A DNA stretch of 64,000 nt. Origin: JADZAI01 sp964390465 (GTDB taxonomy: Bacteria > Pseudomonadota > Alphaproteobacteria > Micropepsales > Micropepsaceae). The stretch covers positions 1 to 64,000 of the forward strand of contig CAYMIJ010000014.1 of the NCBI GenBank assembly GCA_964390465.1, read 5' to 3'. Made by a program: the position numbers and the translations under genes. The notes below the pieces were generated by a model. It did no database searches, was not told where the DNA came from, and worked only from the letters and a program-made list of their open reading frames with translations. Shown here piece after piece: positions 7,340 through 16,388 of the stretch. Position 1 is the first letter of the stretch. Each line of letters opens with the position of its first letter.

Positions 7340-8790
7340 AGAAGCCGACCGGGCCTGGTCTTCTCAAGAAGACCGACAAGGCCAAACCCGCAGCGACGAA
7401 GAAGACCGAACACAACCCTCCCCCGAAGGCAAAAGTCAAGGGGAACCCTGTCGTCATTCCCGGCCCTGAAGACCCGCTCTTTCAGATGCCGATTCGCGTC
7501 TTGCTCATCACCGGCGAAATCGGCGTAGGCAAGACGACGTTCGCCTACAACTTGAACCCCAACGACGACACGACGGTCGTCTTCGACTTGGAGATGTCAG
7601 GCGTCAACTACGCTGAGCAGCGGCCGGGAATCCATTACATCAATGTCCTGGAAGAGATGGCGGAAGCCTACCCGAGAGGCTATACGCTTCCGGACCTTTG
7701 GTCGTGGTTCGTGGCCAAGTTCAATCGGGTCTGCTCAAGCGGCAAGTACAAACTTGCGGTCATCGATCCCGGCTCAGAAATCGAAGACGCCTTCGAGGCG
7801 TCGATCAGGAAGAACCCCAACAAGTACGGCATCACGGAAAATCAACTCAAGAACTCGCCAGCGCTGCTGTGGGGCGTCATGAAGTCGGCATGGAAGCGGG
7901 AGTTGGCGATGGGTGCAAGTAAGCTCGATTGTCTCGCGATGATCGTGCATATGCGGCAGAAGTTCGTCGGCAACACGCCTTCCTCGGTGAAAGAGGCGAA
8001 AGGCAAGTCGGTTCTTCGTGAACTGGCGACGTTGTTCGTCGAGCTTTATCGGAAGCCTGGTGCTGACCGCAAAGGACCGCCTCGCGGCAAAATCCTCAAG
8101 AGTCGTCTATCCCTGTTCAGGGAACGCGACGGGATGAAGGAACCGATTCCTATCCTTCCCGATGTCTTGCCGAAAGCGGATGCCTACGCCTTGCGGTGGT
8201 ACATGGCGAATCCGATCGACGATCGGGTCATGTCGAAGGATGAGATCGCGGATGTCGAGTCCGAACGCATGAAGCTGGCGGAACTCGACGCCATCAACAA
8301 CCAATCGCGGCTGGACGCTGCGAGACAGGAGGCGGAGAACCTGAAAGTCGCGTCGAATCTCGAAGAAGCCAGGAAGGCGAGACGCGAGGCGGCTGAGGAG
8401 AAAAACGATTCGATCGACGATGGCAAGCCTGCCATCGAGGAAGTCGCGGCGAACGAAACGGAGCCTGCGGCTCCCGAATCGGAGCCAGCGATCAAGAAAG
8501 ACGACCCTCCCGGAATGCGGAACGCGAAAGACCCATGCGACGATGCGCTCAGATCGCACTTGCTCAAGGCGAAGTCGCGGGCTCTCAACGAGGGCATGTC
8601 TGAGAAGGGGTGGAAGGACTCCCTCGCCAAACGGGGAGCAAAGAAAATCGCCGAATTGACCCTGTTCGACGGCGAGAGTATGCTGCAACTCCTCTCGAAG
8701 AAACTCGGCGACGAGTCGCTTTGGGACGGCTACGTTCTCGCTCGTCGCGAGCAGGGACTTTCGACGGTTATCGACAGCATTCCTTTCTGA
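7336..8790 (+). CDS. RecA/Sak4-like AAA ATPase for recombination
   Basis: 484 residues. A Lys/Pro-rich start (about 1-45) precedes a P-loop NTPase: Walker A GEIGVGKTTF at about 60-69, a DLEMSG strand at about 85, and a Walker B-like KLAVIDPGSE at about 137. This arrangement is that of phage Sak4/AAA_24-type single-strand annealing or RecA-core proteins. The C-terminal third (about 300-480) is an acidic/coiled-coil extension with the palindrome-coded DGKPAI, ending in a small domain with FDGESMLQLLSKKL. It precedes an ssDNA-binding protein gene, as expected for a recombination pair. ATPase call firm, Sak4 assignment probable. Confidence 0.8.
   Translation: MKKPTGPGLLKKTDKAKPAATKKTEHNPPPKAKVKGNPVVIPGPEDPLFQMPIRVLLITGEIGVGKTTFAYNLNPNDDTTVVFDLEMSGVNYAEQRPGIHYINVLEEMAEAYPRGYTLPDLWSWFVAKFNRVCSSGKYKLAVIDPGSEIEDAFEASIRKNPNKYGITENQLKNSPALLWGVMKSAWKRELAMGASKLDCLAMIVHMRQKFVGNTPSSVKEAKGKSVLRELATLFVELYRKPGADRKGPPRGKILKSRLSLFRERDGMKEPIPILPDVLPKADAYALRWYMANPIDDRVMSKDEIADVESERMKLAELDAINNQSRLDAARQEAENLKVASNLEEARKARREAAEEKNDSIDDGKPAIEEVAANETEPAAPESEPAIKKDDPPGMRNAKDPCDDALRSHLLKAKSRALNEGMSEKGWKDSLAKRGAKKIAELTLFDGESMLQLLSKKLGDESLWDGYVLARREQGLSTVIDSIPF
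8419..8436. repeat. Interspersed palindrome copy 4
   Basis: GATGGCAAGCCTGCCATC, flanked by C and G. It is read DGKPAI in the disordered C-terminal extension of the ATPase. Confidence 0.8.
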
Positions 8791-8814
8791 TTCACTGTTC
8801 ACCGAAGTGCGGCT

Positions 8815-8835
8815 GATCGGTCGCGTCGACCGATC
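8815..8835. other. Perfect 9-bp hairpin between recombination genes
   Basis: GATCGGTCG-CGT-CGACCGATC in the 71-base gap after the ATPase gene. No T-run follows, so it is more likely an mRNA stability or processing hairpin than a terminator. Confidence 0.55.
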
Positions 8836-8861
8836 GCTTCATCACACTGGAGAGTTAGACA

Positions 8862-9686
8862 ATGGCAGACAAGAAGACGGGAAGCAAGGGCTCCATCAAG
8901 CAGAACTCTTCCCAAACGCAAGGCAAGGCTCAGACCAAGCGGGTCGACGACATCGACGATGAAGAGGATGAAGACGAAGACGAAGACGATGACGATGCGG
9001 TCGTTACGTCCAGCGATGACGATGACGTTGACGCAGACGAAGACGGCGACGACGGCGATGGCGATGACGACGATGACGACGTTGACGCCGACGACGATGA
9101 CGATGACGACGGGTTTTCGCTCGACATGGGCGGCGTCAAGTCGAAAGACGACCTGAACGCTCCTGACGGGCCTGCTCCTGGCCGCTACCACGCGATCGTC
9201 GAATCTTCGGAGTTCGATCGAGGCGGCGAGGGGAAGAATCCCTGCGTCACCCAGAGCTTCCGAATCCTTAACGGCGTCTGCGAGGACCAGTCCTTGAAGG
9301 GCGAGGAGTACGCCGGATCGACGATCCGCAACTACCTCTACATCACCGAGAAGGAGGGGTCGCGGAAACAGGCGATGCAGTTCGCGCTCGCTCAGGGCTT
9401 GATTTCGGAGAAGGACTTCGGGAAGTCGAACGTCAAGATTTCCTGGGGTAAGGCGGTCGGGGCTCACGTCATCCTGACCGTCAAGAGCGAGGAGTACCAG
9501 GGCCGCGTCCGCAGTCGGGTCAGTTACGGCGGATGCGACGAACTGTTCCAGGAAAACAACCTGGACGTTCCGCTCGACATGGAGGCGCTGAAGGAAGACA
9601 GCATCCAACCGCCTCGCGATTACGTCCCGCCGGGGACTGCGAAAAAGAAGAAAAAGAAAGGCAAGATGGGCGACTCGGCCATCTAG
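8862..9686 (+). CDS. DUF669-like single-stranded DNA-binding protein with acidic N-terminal tail
   Basis: 274 residues. The core (about 95-250) starts PAPGRYHAIVESSEFD and contains TQSFRILNGVCEDQSLKGEE and an IRNYLYI strand, the OB-like pattern of DUF669 phage SSB proteins. Residues about 30-85 are almost wholly Asp/Glu (DDIDDEEDEDEDEDDDDA and similar), and the C-terminus is a Lys run (TAKKKKKKGKMGD). Bacterial SSBs usually carry an acidic tail at the C-terminus, so the acidic N-terminus and basic C-terminus here are reversed. It follows the Sak4-like ATPase and precedes a helicase, in line with a replication/recombination role. Confidence 0.78.
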   Translation: MADKKTGSKGSIKQNSSQTQGKAQTKRVDDIDDEEDEDEDEDDDDAVVTSSDDDDVDADEDGDDGDGDDDDDDVDADDDDDDDGFSLDMGGVKSKDDLNAPDGPAPGRYHAIVESSEFDRGGEGKNPCVTQSFRILNGVCEDQSLKGEEYAGSTIRNYLYITEKEGSRKQAMQFALAQGLISEKDFGKSNVKISWGKAVGAHVILTVKSEEYQGRVRSRVSYGGCDELFQENNLDVPLDMEALKEDSIQPPRDYVPPGTAKKKKKKGKMGDSAI

Positions 9687-9707
9687 CCTGAACTCGTCTG
9701 CTCCATC

Positions 9708-9747
9708 GAGGGTGTCGACTTCGGTCGGCACCCTCTTCTCTTTTTAA
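9708..9747 (+). terminator. Intrinsic terminator with UUCG loop
   Basis: 12-bp stem GAGGGTGTCGAC / GTCGGCACCCTC (one G-T pair), TTCG tetraloop, then TTCTCTTTTT. It lies between the SSB and helicase genes; the helicase ribosome site (AAGGGG) begins right behind the T-run. Confidence 0.88.
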
Positions 9748-9757
9748 GGGGTTTCCA

Positions 9758-12070
9758 GTGAAGAACTTCATGGACGTTAAGCGGAAGCACGTCAATGAAG
9801 AGGAGCTTGTCGCCGAACTCTCCTGGATCGTGCGGACGTTCCAAGACGGCGCGTGCGTCCTGAAGGTCATCAAGTCGGACGGCAAGACTGCCTCGGCGAT
9901 CGGCAACCCTGGCGGCGCGAAGCTCAGCACCGGGCTCACCTACCGCATGATGGGTCGATGGTTCGATCATGCCCAGTACGGCCCTCAGTTCAGGTTCTCG
10001 TCGATCATCGCGGATACGCCTCACTCCCGGCGCGGCGTCGTCGAGTACCTTCGTACCTATGTCTCCGGAGTCGGCCTCGCGAAGGCGGAGCAGCTGTGGG
10101 AGAAGTTCGGCGTCAAGTGCATCGAGGTTCTTCGCGACGATCCCGGCTCCATCGTCAAAGCCAAGATTCTCCCCGAAGCGGTCGCGACGGCCGCATCCGA
10201 AGAACTGAAGGGGATGTCGGAGTTGCAGAAAACGACGGTCGACCTGATGACGCTTTTGAGCGGTCGAGGCTTTCCACGGCAAACCGTCCAGCGTTGCATT
10301 GAGGCTTGGGGCACGAATGCCCCTGCGGTCATCAAGGAAAACGCATTCCAGATGATCCATCACCGGATGCCCGGCGCTGGGTTTCGTCGCGTCGATGGAT
10401 TGTTCCTGGACCTGGAGGGCGACCCGTCTTGCATGGACCGCCAGATGTTCGCTGCATGGTACGCGATCAGTTCGGACATGGACGGCCATACTTGGTTCAA
10501 GGGCAGTCGCATCGCGACGAAGATCAGGGAACTTGTCGGCGGCTCGAAAATCAATCCTGGCGAAGCGATCGCCTATGGAGTCGAGAAGGGTTTTCTTCGG
10601 GTTTCCGGCAAAGGCTTCGACTTCAAGAAGTGCAGCGGACTCGTCACCGAGTCGGGCAGGGCAGACGCCGAAATCCTTCTCGCCAAGTCGGTCAAGGCGA
10701 TCCAAGGCGTTCAGGTCAAATGGCCTCACCATGTCGATAAGGACTGCTATCCGGAACTGAGCGAGCATCAGCTTGATGTCGTTCTCTCGGAGATCAACGG
10801 GCCGCTCTGCTTCCTGACTGGTTCGCCAGGGACAGGAAAAACCTACACCCTTGCGGCGATCGTCAAGAGGCTTCTCGCCTGCAACGTGACGGGTGGCAAG
10901 GTTGCCATCTGCGCGCCGACCGGAAAGGCGGCGGTTCGCTGCACGGAAGCGATGAATCGCTACTCGATCCGGACTCGGGCGACGACGATCCACTCCCTTC
11001 TTGGCGTCCAGATGGCGGATGATGGGTCCATGGAACTCGAGCATGGGCCGTCGTCGCATATCGACTTCGACATCATCATCGTCGATGAAGTCTCCATGTG
11101 CGACACGCGGCTCCTGGCGAGCCTTCTGTCTTCGATCAGGCCGGGCAGCAGGGTTCTTCTCGTCGGCGACAAGAACCAGCTTCCGCCAGTCGGGCACGGA
11201 GCGCCGCTTCGCGATCTGATGAAGCTGTTCGTCAAGAAGGAGTTGACGGAGATCCAGAGGAACGCTGGCGCGATCGTTCGCACCTGCCATGCGATCCGAG
11301 ATGCCAAGGATTTCGACGTACCCCTGAAATTCGCCCCCTCCGAAGGCCAAAACATGCGGCTGGTCCCTGCCTACAAGGTCGAGGATCAGCTTGCGGCGAT
11401 CGAGAAGATCGCCAGGGACGCGATCAAGTCGAAAAAGATCGACCCGTTTTGCGATATGCAGTTCATCGTCGCGACCAACAAGTCGACGCAACTGTCGAGG
11501 ATTCCGCTGAATGCGAAGCTTCAGGATATCTTCAATCCGACCGGCTTTCGCGCGAGCGGCAATCCTCTTCGCGTCGGCGATAAGGTCATCTGCCTGGAGA
11601 ACGGCATTCGCGAAACGATGACTCCTCGTTCGCAGAATGCGGTTGGCCCATTCGATCCCGTTCGCGATTTCTTGCCATCGGATTCCCAAGCGTTCGTCGC
11701 CAACGGCGATATTGGCTATGTTCTGGCTGTCGATGCCAGGCTCGCTATCGTCGCTTTCGAGTGCCCCAAGCGGATCGTCAAGATTCTCGTCCGCAACGGC
11801 GCAGACGGGGAGGCATCGACGGCCATTGAGTTGGCCTATGCGGTTACTTGCCACAAGATGCAGGGTTCGCAAGCGAAAGTAATCGTTATCGTCATCGACG
11901 GCCATCCATCGTCGTCGTTCATCTGCTCAAGGGAATGGGTCTATACGGCCATCTCCAGGGCGGAAGATTTCGTCATCTTGGTCGGCGACCTGGATGTCAT
12001 GAAGCGCCATTGTCGTCGAGTCTCCATCGGCGAGCGGAAAACCTTACTGGTCGAACGTCTCAGCAAGTGA
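9758..12070 (+). CDS. RecD2-like superfamily 1 DNA helicase
   Basis: 770 residues from GTG behind AAGGGG. The N-terminal region (about 85-180) has the helix-hairpin-helix repeats seen in RecD2 (RRGVVEYLRTYVSGVGLAKAE). The motor carries Walker A GSPGTGKTYT (about 355), APTGKAA (motif Ia), Walker B DEVSMCD (about 442), GDKNQLPPVG (motif III) and VYTAISRA (motif VI, about 727). The length fits RecD2 proteins. In phages such helicases act as replicative or repair 5'-3' helicases. GGKVAI in the motor is partly coded by a degenerate palindrome-like stretch but is also a conserved helicase strand. Confidence 0.92.
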   Translation: MKNFMDVKRKHVNEEELVAELSWIVRTFQDGACVLKVIKSDGKTASAIGNPGGAKLSTGLTYRMMGRWFDHAQYGPQFRFSSIIADTPHSRRGVVEYLRTYVSGVGLAKAEQLWEKFGVKCIEVLRDDPGSIVKAKILPEAVATAASEELKGMSELQKTTVDLMTLLSGRGFPRQTVQRCIEAWGTNAPAVIKENAFQMIHHRMPGAGFRRVDGLFLDLEGDPSCMDRQMFAAWYAISSDMDGHTWFKGSRIATKIRELVGGSKINPGEAIAYGVEKGFLRVSGKGFDFKKCSGLVTESGRADAEILLAKSVKAIQGVQVKWPHHVDKDCYPELSEHQLDVVLSEINGPLCFLTGSPGTGKTYTLAAIVKRLLACNVTGGKVAICAPTGKAAVRCTEAMNRYSIRTRATTIHSLLGVQMADDGSMELEHGPSSHIDFDIIIVDEVSMCDTRLLASLLSSIRPGSRVLLVGDKNQLPPVGHGAPLRDLMKLFVKKELTEIQRNAGAIVRTCHAIRDAKDFDVPLKFAPSEGQNMRLVPAYKVEDQLAAIEKIARDAIKSKKIDPFCDMQFIVATNKSTQLSRIPLNAKLQDIFNPTGFRASGNPLRVGDKVICLENGIRETMTPRSQNAVGPFDPVRDFLPSDSQAFVANGDIGYVLAVDARLAIVAFECPKRIVKILVRNGADGEASTAIELAYAVTCHKMQGSQAKVIVIVIDGHPSSSFICSREWVYTAISRAEDFVILVGDLDVMKRHCRRVSIGERKTLLVERLSK

Positions 12071-12080
12071 AAGGCGGATC

Positions 12081-12245
12081 ATGGACGCTACTTCAGTTCG
12101 GTGCAAGTGCGGAGGAGTCCTTTGCGATGTTTCAAGTCGACTGGCGGAGGCCATCGGTCTTAAGCACTTGAAATGCGATCGATGCGGCAAGGCATGGGCT
12201 TGTAAGGTTAAGCCCTTATTAAAGAAAGGCAGGCTTCGCAGATGA
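12081..12245 (+). CDS. 54-residue zinc-ribbon protein
   Basis: MDATSVRCKCGGVLCDVSSR... ends KCDRCGKAWACKVKPLLKKG. Two Cys pairs (CKC, CDRC) spaced about 25 residues apart suggest a one-zinc ribbon, followed by a basic tail. GGCGG lies near the ATG, and the stop overlaps the next start by ATGA. Probably a small replication-associated nucleic-acid-binding or regulatory protein. Confidence 0.65.
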   Translation: MDATSVRCKCGGVLCDVSSRLAEAIGLKHLKCDRCGKAWACKVKPLLKKGRLRR

Positions 12246-12742
12246 GCGATCGGGTGAAGACGCTGCCTTTTGTCGTCGCTCAGACGAACGCAAGGGAGGC
12301 GCTGTGGACGTTCCAGTCGATACCCGGCGATGCGAAAGAGAAGTGCGACTTCTGGCATGTCCCTACGCAGCGGGTGTATCTGAAAACAGGCGACTATTCG
12401 ATCGTCGGAATGACGGACGAATTTGCGATCGAAAGGAAGAGCGCTGCGGACCTGTTCCAGACCTTGACGGGCAACAAGCAGACCGATCGTCGCGGTCGAT
12501 TCGAGCGCGAGCTTGACAGGCTCAACCTGATGGATCGGGCGTTCGTCGTGGTCGAAGCGGACTGGCCGTCGATGTATAACGACCCGCCGACAAGGGCTCT
12601 GCCGAAAACGATCTATCGATCGTACATCGCCTATATGGTTCGGTATCCCGGCGTTCACTGGGTTTTCTGCAAGGACAGGCGAGTCGCCGAAATTACGGCG
12701 TTTCGCATCATGAAGCGATACTGGGAGGACGTTCTAGGATGA
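12242..12742 (+). CDS. ERCC4-type nuclease
   Basis: 166 residues. Motifs of the ERCC4/XPF-like nuclease fold are visible: a first acidic/VAQTNARE strand, GDYSIVG at about 50-56, and the catalytic IERKSAADLFQTLTG at about 62-76, followed by RFERELDRL and AFVVVEADW. Phage proteins of this type cut branched DNA during replication or packaging. It is coupled by ATGA on both sides, between the zinc ribbon and the primase-helicase genes. The family call is strong; the exact substrate is inferred. Confidence 0.85.
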   Translation: MSDRVKTLPFVVAQTNAREALWTFQSIPGDAKEKCDFWHVPTQRVYLKTGDYSIVGMTDEFAIERKSAADLFQTLTGNKQTDRRGRFERELDRLNLMDRAFVVVEADWPSMYNDPPTRALPKTIYRSYIAYMVRYPGVHWVFCKDRRVAEITAFRIMKRYWEDVLG

Positions 12743-15522
12743 GCAATCTTCGGGATATCGCTATAGATATTCTGGAGAGGCTTGACGTGAAGGCGGAGTA
12801 CGCTTCGCTGGGCGTCAAGTTTCTTCCGAGTTCTCGCGTGAGAGACAATGGGTACATCGAATGCTTCGCGTTCGATCGCGAGGAAAAGCGGCCCTCGGCG
12901 GCGATCTGCGTGAAAGGTAAGTCGATCGGTCGATACGTCGACAAAGCGGGCCAGGGGCTCAACCTGTCCTTCTTCGACTTCTGCGCCAAGTTCTTCCCGT
13001 CCCGCTTTCCGACATGGCAGGCTGCGAGAAAACACTACGCGGCCGAAACCGGAGTCAAGATCAGCGGTCAGCCGAAAGCGGCGGATCGCGGCTCCGACAA
13101 GCTGAAGTTTCTGGACCAAGCCAAGATGCGGCACGCGCTTCGCATCTGGGCCAAAAAGAAAGGCGGCATTTCCTTGCAGGCTTGCTTGGACTTCGGCGCG
13201 AGGCTCGCTCTCTGGCCTGCGACGGCGTTCGCCGCAAGCCAGTCGGTCGTGATCGCGTTCCCTGTCTTCAAGCCGAATTCGGACAAGCCGTGCGGACAAG
13301 TCATCGTCAACTCCTCCGGAGGCGACTTGCGGCTTTATCGCGGAAAGGACAATCCAGCGACATTCGAGAAGGTTCTTTCGGTAGGCGGCTCCGAGTCGGG
13401 AATGCTTGGGCTCTACGGATGCAAGCGGATCGTCGACGCCAAATACGTTTGGCTCGTCGAAGGGCTGTCGGACGGTCTTTCGGTTCAGACGATTATTCCT
13501 CCGGACCTTCAGGGCATCCATGTCGTGATCGCCAACTCGGCTGGAGCCACGGAGCATCCGAAGCCGGAATGGATCGCGGCACTCAAAGGCAAGATCGTTT
13601 TCCTCTGTCGGGATTGCGACATTCCCGGCCGCGCTGGCGCGGAGCGGTGGGGCGGCGCTCTGGCGAACGTCGCGACGGTTCATGACGTTCAGCTTCCCTA
13701 TCCCATCGTCGAGAAGCATGGACCCGATGTCCGCGACTACATCATGGAGGGCGCGACCTGGGAGACGTTGTTCAAACTGGCGGCGTCCGGTCCTAAGTTC
13801 GAGCCCAAGGCCATCGAGTTGGAGCCGACGAAGCCGTCGATGGATGCGTCGGTTCTTGAAGACAAGCTGAAGATCATCATTCTCGGCGAGCATGAGGATG
13901 GGTCGATCGAGGGCTACAGCCAGCACTACGGGAAACTGTTCAAGATTCCGAACGTCCAAGTTCTCGGAATGCCCCTTCTCCTGCAATGCGTCGGCGAACC
14001 GGCCCAACGAAACGTCACCGACTCGCGAGGGGAAACGCCGCCAGGAGCCCTGACCCTTAACATGGTCCGCAACATGATCGCGATGGAGGCGGGGAAGCAT
14101 CGGCTGACGACGCATATCTCCCTTGGGGCGGGCTGCTGGAGGATCGGCGGCTCCGACGATATTGCGATCGTCGATAACGGAAAGGCGGCGATCTGGAACG
14201 GAAAGTCGCTCCGGGCGCTCGACACCCCTCGTGTCGGGCCTCACGTTCTGGACTTCGCTCCTGGCGATCCATGGTGCGACTTCGACCTGCTCGGCAAGAT
14301 TCTTCATTCGATGAATCACGAAGTCGCGGCTGAAGCGGTCGACGACCTGGCTTCCATTTGCTCGCAATGGATTTGGCGACATAAAGCGGACGCCGATGTC
14401 GTCGCGGCGGCCGTCGCCTGCACTTGGGTTCAGACCTTGTGGCGATGGCGACCGATGATTTCCGTGAGCGGCGGCTCCGATAGCGGAAAGACGACGTTCT
14501 TCGATTCCCTCTTGCAGGAGTCTTTGGGCGGGTCCAAGTTCGTTCTGTTCGCGCAGAAGCCCACCGAAGCTGGCGTTCGGCAGCATGTAAGGAATACTGC
14601 GATGCCTTTGCTGCTTGACGAATTCGAGTCAAGCGTGCATCGCGGTGCGGTGATGGAGTTGATTCGCACTTCCTCTCGCGGCGGAACCGTGTTTCGCGGA
14701 ACGTCGTCGCAAAGAGGCAAGTCATTCGGCTTGAAGCACATCGTCTGGATGGCGGCGATCGAAACAGGGCTGACGAGAGAGCCTGACTCCAATCGCTTCA
14801 TTCGGCTCGAACTGAAAAGGCCAGCGAAGAAGATGCGAGGGAAGCTTGTCATCCCGCCTCATTCCGACATGAGGATGCTTGGCTTCAAGCTTCTTGCTGC
14901 TGGCCTGCGGTACATCGACGATGCGATCAAGATCGCGGACGCCATTCGGTCGACTCAGATTCCGAACGTCCCTGGCCGGGTCGTCGAATCGTACTCGGTC
15001 CCTGCCGCAATGCTCGCTGCGATTCGCGGCAAGGATGCTGCTCACGGCGAGGAGTACCTACGATTCTTTCTGGAAGGTCGGTTCGACGATCAGTCGATCG
15101 AACTTGATGAGGACGAGTTGGTACGGGAGATCGTTCACTCCCAAATCCACGTCGGCGGCGGAACGGTTCTGACGCCTTCCGAAATCATTGCGGACCCAGG
15201 CAAGCGGGTTCGATACCTTCCGGAACTTGAGCGCCATGGAATCTCGCTCGTCCTCTGTCGACGTGGGCCTCGCATTTACGACGCGGAGCCAGACATGGTG
15301 TTCTTGTCGCCTCCGGCGATCCAGCGATTCCTCCTGAAAGGAACTCGCTGGTCGGAGAACGTCGACGCATCGTCGGTTCTGCTTCGCATCGACGGTGCGA
15401 GGAGGGATCAGTGCCAGATTCGCGGGCGTCGAGTCCGCGGAATAGTCATTCCCTACGGAAAAGTCGTTTCGATGTCGGCGACTCCCGACAAGCAACCGAC
15501 TCTTGACATGGAGCATGAATGA
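12739..15522 (+). CDS. Primase-helicase (Toprim-like domain plus SF3/DUF927-like ATPase)
   Basis: 927 residues. The N-terminal half has a Toprim-like signature: an acidic strand LVEGLSDG (about 238) and FLCRDCDIPGRAG (about 288). The C-terminal half holds a P-loop ATPase, Walker A GGSDSGKTTF (about 577) and Walker B LLLDEFES (about 623), with RTSSRGGTVFRGTSS as a later motif, as in phage DUF927/SF3-type helicases. An N-terminal zinc-finger is not seen. It is the likely primase and replicative helicase, or a helicase loader-like ATPase. It overlaps both neighbours by ATGA. Confidence 0.82.
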   Translation: MSNLRDIAIDILERLDVKAEYASLGVKFLPSSRVRDNGYIECFAFDREEKRPSAAICVKGKSIGRYVDKAGQGLNLSFFDFCAKFFPSRFPTWQAARKHYAAETGVKISGQPKAADRGSDKLKFLDQAKMRHALRIWAKKKGGISLQACLDFGARLALWPATAFAASQSVVIAFPVFKPNSDKPCGQVIVNSSGGDLRLYRGKDNPATFEKVLSVGGSESGMLGLYGCKRIVDAKYVWLVEGLSDGLSVQTIIPPDLQGIHVVIANSAGATEHPKPEWIAALKGKIVFLCRDCDIPGRAGAERWGGALANVATVHDVQLPYPIVEKHGPDVRDYIMEGATWETLFKLAASGPKFEPKAIELEPTKPSMDASVLEDKLKIIILGEHEDGSIEGYSQHYGKLFKIPNVQVLGMPLLLQCVGEPAQRNVTDSRGETPPGALTLNMVRNMIAMEAGKHRLTTHISLGAGCWRIGGSDDIAIVDNGKAAIWNGKSLRALDTPRVGPHVLDFAPGDPWCDFDLLGKILHSMNHEVAAEAVDDLASICSQWIWRHKADADVVAAAVACTWVQTLWRWRPMISVSGGSDSGKTTFFDSLLQESLGGSKFVLFAQKPTEAGVRQHVRNTAMPLLLDEFESSVHRGAVMELIRTSSRGGTVFRGTSSQRGKSFGLKHIVWMAAIETGLTREPDSNRFIRLELKRPAKKMRGKLVIPPHSDMRMLGFKLLAAGLRYIDDAIKIADAIRSTQIPNVPGRVVESYSVPAAMLAAIRGKDAAHGEEYLRFFLEGRFDDQSIELDEDELVREIVHSQIHVGGGTVLTPSEIIADPGKRVRYLPELERHGISLVLCRRGPRIYDAEPDMVFLSPPAIQRFLLKGTRWSENVDASSVLLRIDGARRDQCQIRGRRVRGIVIPYGKVVSMSATPDKQPTLDMEHE

Positions 15523-16319
15523 AGACCCCGCTTTACATCGACAAAAAGTTCAGGCTTGTCGACGTGTCGCGTATGGCTCGGCTTCTTGGAATCGACAGGC
15601 TTCATTGGCCTGAGTCGCTTTGGATCAGCAACGAGAACACCGGCAAGGATGTCGACATCTACCTCGTCACTCCAGAGGTTTACGCATGGACGATTCGTTC
15701 CTGCCAGGCGGCGAAGCAGGATGGCAAGCTTGCCATCAAGACGAAGGATCGCGTGAAGAAGCTTCAGGAAGCCGTTCGCGCGACCTTCTCGGAAGGCCAT
15801 ATGGAGCGAGCCTTGGCCCTGATCCAGAGCCGCAAGGCCATCGCTCTCCCGAAGGCCCCTCCGCTCGTTCCCGGCCATCCGGTCGACGAGGAGGCCCAAG
15901 CGAGGGTCTATTACCTCTACAAAGGTCAGCCGGGCAACGATCCGTTTCCTGGCCAGTTCAGAAAGGAGGCGCAGAAGCCGAACGAGTTCGCCGGGATTCC
16001 GGAGTACGTTTTCGCGGACTCCTACTTCCCAAAGCACTACTCGGTTTCGGCGGCGTTGATGGTCGAATACATCGAGGAACGCATCAAGAAGGGTGCAAGG
16101 ATTCCTCCTGATGTCCTGCAAAGGCACAAGGAGCGGAAGAAGTTCGTCAAAGAGCTTGAGTTCCGCCAGACGGACCCGCTGCATAACTGGGTTCCTGTCC
16201 GAAAGATGCATCGTGCGGATATCGCATATCTGCTCGCAATCCATCGCAAAGCCATTGACGGCGTTCTCACCGAAGAAGGAGAGGCGATCGTCAGGGCTGC
16301 GAATCGAAAAGGTCTTTAG
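15519..16319 (+). CDS. Hypothetical replication-operon protein
   Basis: 266 residues coupled by ATGA to the primase-helicase. It contains a palindrome-coded DGKLAI at about residue 69. The sequence is basic and helical, with several short motifs (VYYLYKGQPG, FADSYFPKHY, HRADIAYLLAIHRKAI) that I do not recognise. Position suggests a replication accessory role, for example a helicase loader or DNA-binding factor, but no motif supports this. Confidence 0.65.
   Translation: MKTPLYIDKKFRLVDVSRMARLLGIDRLHWPESLWISNENTGKDVDIYLVTPEVYAWTIRSCQAAKQDGKLAIKTKDRVKKLQEAVRATFSEGHMERALALIQSRKAIALPKAPPLVPGHPVDEEAQARVYYLYKGQPGNDPFPGQFRKEAQKPNEFAGIPEYVFADSYFPKHYSVSAALMVEYIEERIKKGARIPPDVLQRHKERKKFVKELEFRQTDPLHNWVPVRKMHRADIAYLLAIHRKAIDGVLTEEGEAIVRAANRKGL
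15720..15737. repeat. Interspersed palindrome copy 5
   Basis: Exact GATGGCAAGCTTGCCATC, a perfect 18-bp palindrome, read as DGKLAI. Confidence 0.9.
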
Positions 16320-16325
16320 CGCTCA

Positions 16326-16356
16326 CGGTCGACGGGATGCTTGCCATCGTCGACCG
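16326..16356. other. Inverted repeat containing half a palindrome
   Basis: CGGTCGACG / CGTCGACCG arms around GGATGCTTGCCAT. The loop contains the right half (TTGCCAT) of the interspersed palindrome with a broken left half, so this may be a decayed copy. It lies between two genes, just before the methyltransferase start. Confidence 0.5.
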
Positions 16357-16388
16357 ATGCTCAAACGGCAAGCAAGATGGAGTTCGGA

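Noticed and set aside
10892..10909. GGTGGCAAGGTTGCCATC in the helicase gene as a palindrome copy
   Set aside because: It matches the interspersed palindrome with one mismatch, but it codes the conserved helicase strand GGKVAI before APTGKAA, so coincidence with a conserved motif cannot be excluded; not counted.
9683..11905. Long minus-strand open frame (about 740 codons) opposite the RecD2 gene
   Set aside because: It mirrors a gene with a full set of helicase motifs; the mirrored protein is Arg/Asp-rich with no fold-like pattern, as is usual for GC-rich shadows. The same holds for the large minus frames opposite the primase (12655-14586) and tail gene (62496-63986).
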